9,643 bases of DNA, taken from an uncultured Clostridia bacterium (GTDB lineage: Bacteria > Bacillota > Clostridia > TANB77 > CAG-508). The notes under the pieces are model-generated. The model was not told where the DNA came from and searched no databases. It worked only from the letters and a program-made list of their open reading frames with translations. A program made the position numbers and the translations under genes. Below are positions 6,037-9,643 of the stretch, one piece after another (the stretch's first letter is position 1; each line of letters begins with the position of its first letter). Location: assembly GCA_949746285.1 (NCBI GenBank), contig CATJZH010000102.1, forward strand, positions 1 to 9,643, given 5' to 3'.

Positions 6037-8646
6037 CTAATTTTCACCTCCATAATATGCTTTTAAATACATATCTTTTATTTCGCTCATAAGTGGTAAT
6101 CTAGGGTTTGCTCCTGTACATTGATCATCAAATGCTTGTTCTGTCATTTCATCTAATCTATTTAAAAAGTCTTGTTCATCAACACCATAATCTTTTATAG
6201 TTTTTTTAATGCCTATTTTTTCTTTTAATTCTTCTACAGCTTTTATTAAGTTTTCTACTTTTTCTTCATCAGTATTTCCTCCTAAATTTAAAGCTTCTGA
6301 TATTTCTGCATATCGTCTTAATGTATGTGGATGATCATACTTAGGAAATGTACCCATTTTTTCAGGAACTTCACTACTATTAAATCTAATTACATAACTT
6401 ATAAGTAGAGCATTTGCAACTCCATGTGGTAAATGATGAAAAGAACCTAATTTGTGAGCCATTGAATGGCATACACCTAAAAATGCATTTGCAAAGGCCA
6501 TACCTGCCATTGTAGCAGCATTTGCCATTTTTTCTCTTGCTTCAGGATCGTTTGCTCCATTATCATATGCTCTAGGTAAATATTTGAAAATATTTTTTAA
6601 TGCTTCTATTGCTAATCCATCTGTATATTCAGTAGCCAACATTGAAGCATATGCTTCTAAAGCATGTGTTACAGCATCTATACCAGAAGCTGATGTTAAA
6701 CCTTTAGGTGCATTCATCATCATATTTGAATCTATTATTGCCATTTTAGGCATTAATTCATAATCTGCTAAAGGATATTTTGTTCCAGTTTTTCCATCTG
6801 TTATAACAGCAAATGGTGTTACTTCTGAACCAGTTCCTGCTGATGTTGGAACTGCTATAAAATAAGCTTTTTCTCCCATTTTAGGGAAAGTATATACTCT
6901 TTTTCTAATATCCATAAATCTCATTGCCATATCCATAAAGTCTACTTCTGGATGTTCGTACATTACCCACATAATTTTAGCAGCATCCATTGCAGAACCA
7001 CCACCTATGGCTATAATGCAATCTGGTTTGAAACTATTCATTGCTTTTGTTCCTTCTATACTACACTCAAGTGTTGGATCTGGTTCAACATTAGAAAATG
7101 TAGTATGAGCAATTCCCATTTCATCTAATTTGTCTGTTATACATTTTGTATAGCCATTCTCAAATAAAAATGTATCTGTTACTATAAACACTTTCTTTTT
7201 ATTCATTACATTTTTTAATTCTTCTAAAGCTACTGGTAAGCAGCCTCTTTCTACATATACCTTTTCAGGTGCTCTAAACCAAAGCATATTTTCTCTCCTT
7301 TCGGCTACTGTTTTTATATTTAATAAATGTTTTACTCCTACGTTTTCTGATATTGAATTTCCTCCCCAAGAACCACAACCTAATGTTAAAGATGGTGATA
7401 ATTTGAAATTGTATAAATCTCCTATACCTCCTTGTGATGATGGCGTATTAATTACTACTCTACAAGTTTTCATATTACTATAGAATTTTTCTAGTTTCTC
7501 TTTTTGTGTAACTGTATTTATATATAATGAAGATGTATGTCCAAGTCCACCATCTTCTATTAAATGTGCTGCTTTTCCTATTGCATTATCAAAATCATTT
7601 GCTCCATACATAGCAAGTACAGGTGATAGTTTTTCGTGTGCAAATTCTTCTGTTAAATCTACACTGTCTACTTCTCCTATTAATATTTTTGTGTTTTCTG
7701 GAACTGAAATTCCAGCAAGTTCTGCTATTTTGTGAGCTTTTTGTCCTACTGTTTTAGCATTTAATGCCCCATTTATAATTATTGTTTTTCTAATTTTTTC
7801 TTTCTCTTCATCATTTAAGAAATAGCAACCTCTTTTTTGAAATTCTTCCTTTACTTTATCATATATTGAATGTAATACAATAACTGACTGTTCTGATGCG
7901 CATATCATTCCATTATCAAAAGTTTTTGAATGAATTATAGAGTTTACTGCTAAAACAATATCTGCTGATTCATCTATAACTGCTGGTGTATTTCCTGCCC
8001 CAACTCCTAATGCAGGTTTACCACTTGAATATGCTGATTTTACCATTCCAGGTCCACCTGTTGCTAAAATTGTATCTGAACTTTGCATTAGAGTATTTGT
8101 CATTTCTAATGATGGCACATCTATCCATGCAATTATTCCTTCCGGTGCTCCTGCTTTTACTGCAGCTTCTAAAACTATTTTTGCAGCTGCTATTGTTGAG
8201 TTTTTAGCTCTTGGATGTGGGCTTATTATTATTCCATTTCTAGTTTTTAATGAAATTAAAGTTTTAAATATTGCTGTAGATGTTGGGTTTGTTGTTGGAA
8301 TAACTGCAGCAATTAACCCTATCGGTTCTGCTACTTTCTTTATTCCATAAGATTCATCTTCTTCTATAACTCCACAAGTTTTTTCGTTTCTATATTTGTT
8401 ATAGATATACTCTGCTGCATAATGATTTTTTATAACTTTATCTTCTACTACTCCCATTCCTGTTTCTTCTACTGCCATTTTAGCTAATGGTATTCTAGCT
8501 TGATTTGCAGCTATTGATGCAGCTAAAAAAATTTTGTCTACTTGCTCTTGTGAAAATTTAGCAAATTCTTTTTGCGCTTCCCTTACAGCTTTTATAGTAT
8601 CTTCTAGAGATTCTACACTGTCTACAATTTTGTATTCTTTACTCAT
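6037..8646 (-). CDS. adhE: Bifunctional acetaldehyde-CoA/alcohol dehydrogenase
   Basis: This 869-residue protein is full length for AdhE and reduces acetyl-CoA to acetaldehyde and then ethanol, regenerating two NAD+ in fermentation. The N-terminal aldehyde dehydrogenase half (about 1-440) has GAGNTP at 216-221 and the catalytic Cys249 in GMICASEQ. The C-terminal iron-dependent alcohol dehydrogenase half (about 455-869) has GGGSAMD at 548-554 for NAD binding. Its iron ligands are Asp657 and His661 (GIDAVTHALEAY), His727 (CHSMAHKLG) and His741 (LPHGVANAL), each four residues on from the E. coli numbering. A linker around 440-455 joins the halves, and the protein is expected to form spirosomes. 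The ATG at 8646 follows GGGAGAG at a 7-base spacing. A strong promoter lies at 8689-8717 and the downstream phosphotransferase gene starts 2 bases after the stop. No clear Rex box is visible upstream, although adhE genes in related bacteria are often under Rex. No inactivating change is seen. Confidence 0.97.
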   Translation of the reverse strand: MSKEYKIVDSVESLEDTIKAVREAQKEFAKFSQEQVDKIFLAASIAANQARIPLAKMAVEETGMGVVEDKVIKNHYAAEYIYNKYRNEKTCGVIEEDESYGIKKVAEPIGLIAAVIPTTNPTSTAIFKTLISLKTRNGIIISPHPRAKNSTIAAAKIVLEAAVKAGAPEGIIAWIDVPSLEMTNTLMQSSDTILATGGPGMVKSAYSSGKPALGVGAGNTPAVIDESADIVLAVNSIIHSKTFDNGMICASEQSVIVLHSIYDKVKEEFQKRGCYFLNDEEKEKIRKTIIINGALNAKTVGQKAHKIAELAGISVPENTKILIGEVDSVDLTEEFAHEKLSPVLAMYGANDFDNAIGKAAHLIEDGGLGHTSSLYINTVTQKEKLEKFYSNMKTCRVVINTPSSQGGIGDLYNFKLSPSLTLGCGSWGGNSISENVGVKHLLNIKTVAERRENMLWFRAPEKVYVERGCLPVALEELKNVMNKKKVFIVTDTFLFENGYTKCITDKLDEMGIAHTTFSNVEPDPTLECSIEGTKAMNSFKPDCIIAIGGGSAMDAAKIMWVMYEHPEVDFMDMAMRFMDIRKRVYTFPKMGEKAYFIAVPTSAGTGSEVTPFAVITDGKTGTKYPLADYELMPKMAIIDSNMMMNAPKGLTSASGIDAVTHALEAYASMLATEYTDGLAIEALKNIFKYLPRAYDNGANDPEAREKMANAATMAGMAFANAFLGVCHSMAHKLGSFHHLPHGVANALLISYVIRFNSSEVPEKMGTFPKYDHPHTLRRYAEISEALNLGGNTDEEKVENLIKAVEELKEKIGIKKTIKDYGVDEQDFLNRLDEMTEQAFDDQCTGANPRLPLMSEIKDMYLKAYYGGEN

Positions 8647-8688
8647 ATTTACACTCTCCCTATTTTATTTATCTCTTTTGCTTTTTAT

Positions 8689-8717
8689 ATTATATTTATA
8701 ATAATATTATTTTTCAA
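8689..8717 (-). promoter_or_regulatory. Sigma-A-type promoter of adhE
   Basis: On the minus strand TTGAAA (8712-8717) and a perfect TATAAT (8689-8694) are exactly 17 bases apart. Transcription would start near 8682, giving a leader of about 36 bases with the GGGAGAG ribosome binding site at 8654-8660. The surroundings are very AT-rich, which raises the chance of random matches, but the spacing and position fit well. Confidence 0.72.
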
Positions 8718-8796
8718 TATTATTTGTATGTTATTTTCGTTACATTTTTACTGTTTTTACTAGTATATCCTTTTTTTGTTATTTTATATATTTATA

Positions 8797-8996
8797 ATGG
8801 CAGATGTAGGTAAAGTTTATACAACAAAAGACGGAAAAGCAGTCAGTATACTATGCATCGAAAATCTAAGACATTTTCTTTTTTCGATTCTTTCTACCTC
8901 TATGATGTATCAATCGAAGTATTAATCTATTCTATACGTTGTAATGAATTCGATAACCTGATTAATGGTAAGAAGGTAATTTTCGTTTTTGATTAA
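8797..8996 (+). other. Plus-strand island: possible small or decayed gene
   Basis: This stretch lies within the 380-base gap between adhE and the DUF2442 gene and is the only part of the window that reads well on the plus strand. One frame from ATG 8797 encodes 42 residues (MADVGKVYTTKDGKAVSI...) to a stop at 8925. Another frame from ATG 8853 encodes 47 residues and ends (...NLINGKKVIFVFD) at 8996, three bases before the stem of a strong plus-strand terminator. The two frames overlap and look like head and tail of one frameshifted protein, but I recognise no family. Neither start has a Shine-Dalgarno. The stretch has seven CpG steps and more G+C than the adjacent genes, consistent with a different origin. 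A TATAAT at 8793-8798 could be a -10 box, without a good -35. It may be a remnant of a transferred gene or a small RNA. Confidence 0.35.
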
Positions 8997-8998
8997 CA

Positions 8999-9045
8999 AG
9001 AACATAAAGAGCCACGTAGTGGCTCTTTATGTTCTATATTTTTTT
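8999..9045 (+). terminator. Strong hairpin terminator, plus strand, possibly bidirectional
   Basis: A perfect 17-base stem (8999-9015 with 9019-9035) closes a three-base loop and is followed on the plus strand by ATATTTTTTT, a classic rho-independent terminator. It terminates transcription from the plus-strand island. On the minus strand the same hairpin covers the stop codon of the DUF2442 gene and is followed by a poorer tail (TGTTAAT), so it may also end that operon. Confidence 0.85.
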
Positions 9046-9275
9046 ACACTATTATTATATAAGTCGTCAGGATCAATATCTTCACCATCTTTCCATTCTA
9101 ATGTAATTCCCGATACTTTTACAGTGTTAAAATAATCAAAATCTTTTAATTTTTGATAAAATTTTTCTTTCAAATTTTTTTTCATATTATAAATCTTTTC
9201 CTCACCATTATCAAATAAAATTTCTAATTTATAGTTTGGCAAAACTTTTACTTTTTGAGGTCTTGGTGGTATCAT
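9027..9275 (-). CDS. DUF2442 domain protein
   Basis: This 82-residue protein matches the DUF2442 pattern: a PxxVKVLPNYKLEILFDNGE start (residues 4-25), a middle LKDFDYFNTVKV segment (43-54), and the family-typical WKDGEDIDPDDLY ending (61-73). The function is unknown. The ATG at 9275 follows GGAGGAG at a short spacing. It lies 29 bases downstream of a DUF4160 gene, and members of these two families are often encoded side by side, sometimes read as toxin-antitoxin-like pairs; that role is inference here. Its last codons and stop lie inside the shared terminator hairpin. Confidence 0.85.
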   Translation of the reverse strand: MIPPRPQKVKVLPNYKLEILFDNGEEKIYNMKKNLKEKFYQKLKDFDYFNTVKVSGITLEWKDGEDIDPDDLYNNSVKKYRT

Positions 9276-9304
9276 AAAACTCCTCCTATTTTAAAGGATC
9301 TATC

Positions 9305-9556
9305 TTAAAAAAGTTCTCCATACTTTTGCGAAATCCTCCAAAGTTCTATTAATTCATCTTTATGTATTTCCATCCATGCAACAACTAGTCTATTCTGCTT
9401 TGGTGGAATATTTCCCTCAATAATATTTATTGTATTTACATCATATACTGCTGAATACTCATTATATTCAATATGTATATGAGCCCCATGATGTTTTTGA
9501 GAATCTTTATAAAAAATCCTAATTATTATTCCATAAAATTGCGATATTATTGGCAA
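9305..9556 (-). CDS. DUF4160 domain protein
   Basis: This 83-residue protein matches DUF4160: MPIISQFYGIIIRIFY at the N-terminus, HHGAHIHIEYNEY at 22-34 with its conserved histidines, AVYDV, EGNIPPKQ at 47-54, and WMEIHKDELIELW at 61-73. The family has no established biochemical activity. The start is TTG (9554-9556), supported by an almost complete anti-16S match, AAGGAGGTGA, four bases upstream; no ATG fits. It is the first gene of a probable two-gene operon with the DUF2442 gene. The upstream 70 bases are AT-rich and contain a TTCAATATTGAA dyad (9596-9607) that might be an operator. Confidence 0.87.
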   Translation of the reverse strand: MPIISQFYGIIIRIFYKDSQKHHGAHIHIEYNEYSAVYDVNTINIIEGNIPPKQNRLVVAWMEIHKDELIELWRISQKYGELF

Positions 9557-9560
9557 TTTA

Positions 9561-9570
9561 TCACCTCCTT
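9561..9570 (-). promoter_or_regulatory. Near-perfect ribosome binding site fixing the TTG start of the DUF4160 gene
   Basis: The minus strand reads AAGGAGGTGA, complementary to the 3' end of 16S rRNA, ending four bases before TTG 9554-9556. It is the strongest such site in the window and compensates for the weak start codon. Confidence 0.85.
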
Positions 9571-9643
9571 AATGTTAGCATATATATAAATTTTTTTCAA
9601 TATTGAATATTTATAGCGAAACACTAAAGAAAATTTGAAATAA

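Noticed and set aside
8647..8796. Rex operator upstream of adhE
   Set aside because: No TTGTGA/TTGTTA-type dyad with the right spacing is visible on either strand.
1..9643. CRISPR arrays, tRNA or rRNA genes, insertion-sequence transposases
   Set aside because: No regularly spaced repeats, cloverleaf, rRNA stretches or transposase motifs were seen.

Overview
This is an AT-rich window in which every confidently called gene lies on the minus strand. The base composition, the strong GGAGG-type ribosome binding sites, several TTG starts and the gene families (AdhE, a BlaI/BlaR1-type pair, a VanZ-like protein, an Ig-like/SH3/C39 surface protein) suggest an anaerobic low-GC Bacillota, most likely an uncultured gut Clostridia lineage. 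That placement is inference; no rRNA or marker gene is present to fix it.

In order of transcription (right to left): (1) a small pair of DUF4160 and DUF2442 proteins at 9556-9027, each with a strong Shine-Dalgarno; (2) a 380-base gap at 8647-9026 holding a plus-strand island that looks like a small or decayed gene, ending in a strong plus-strand terminator, and, nearer adhE, a clear minus-strand sigma-A promoter; (3) an operon of full-length bifunctional adhE and an APH/choline-kinase-fold phosphotransferase separated by 2 bases, closed by a rho-independent terminator at 5230-5266; (4) a short VanZ-like membrane protein, then a BlaI-family repressor and a BlaR1-type M56 metalloprotease 2 bases apart; (5) a membrane-anchored surface protein with three Ig-like repeats, an SH3 domain and a C39-type papain-like peptidase domain, split by an apparent single-base frameshift in an A7 tract; (6) a nearly perfect palindrome with 103-base arms that starts at the first base of the window.

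The most coherent regulatory unit is blaI-blaR1. A TTGACA-17-TAAACT promoter sits inside the last codons of the vanZ-like gene. One TTACAnnTGTAA operator overlaps its -10 box and a second, perfect operator lies just downstream of the start site. The repressor keeps Asn101-Phe102, the bond cut in staphylococcal BlaI, and the protease keeps HExxH, but the sensor part carries PepSY-like repeats instead of a penicillin-binding domain. The signal is therefore probably not a beta-lactam bound in the classical way.

Nothing here is a clearly new defence or mobile system. The items most worth a second look are the palindrome, the frameshifted peptidase, the non-penicillin-binding BlaR1 relative, and the plus-strand island between adhE and the DUF2442 gene.
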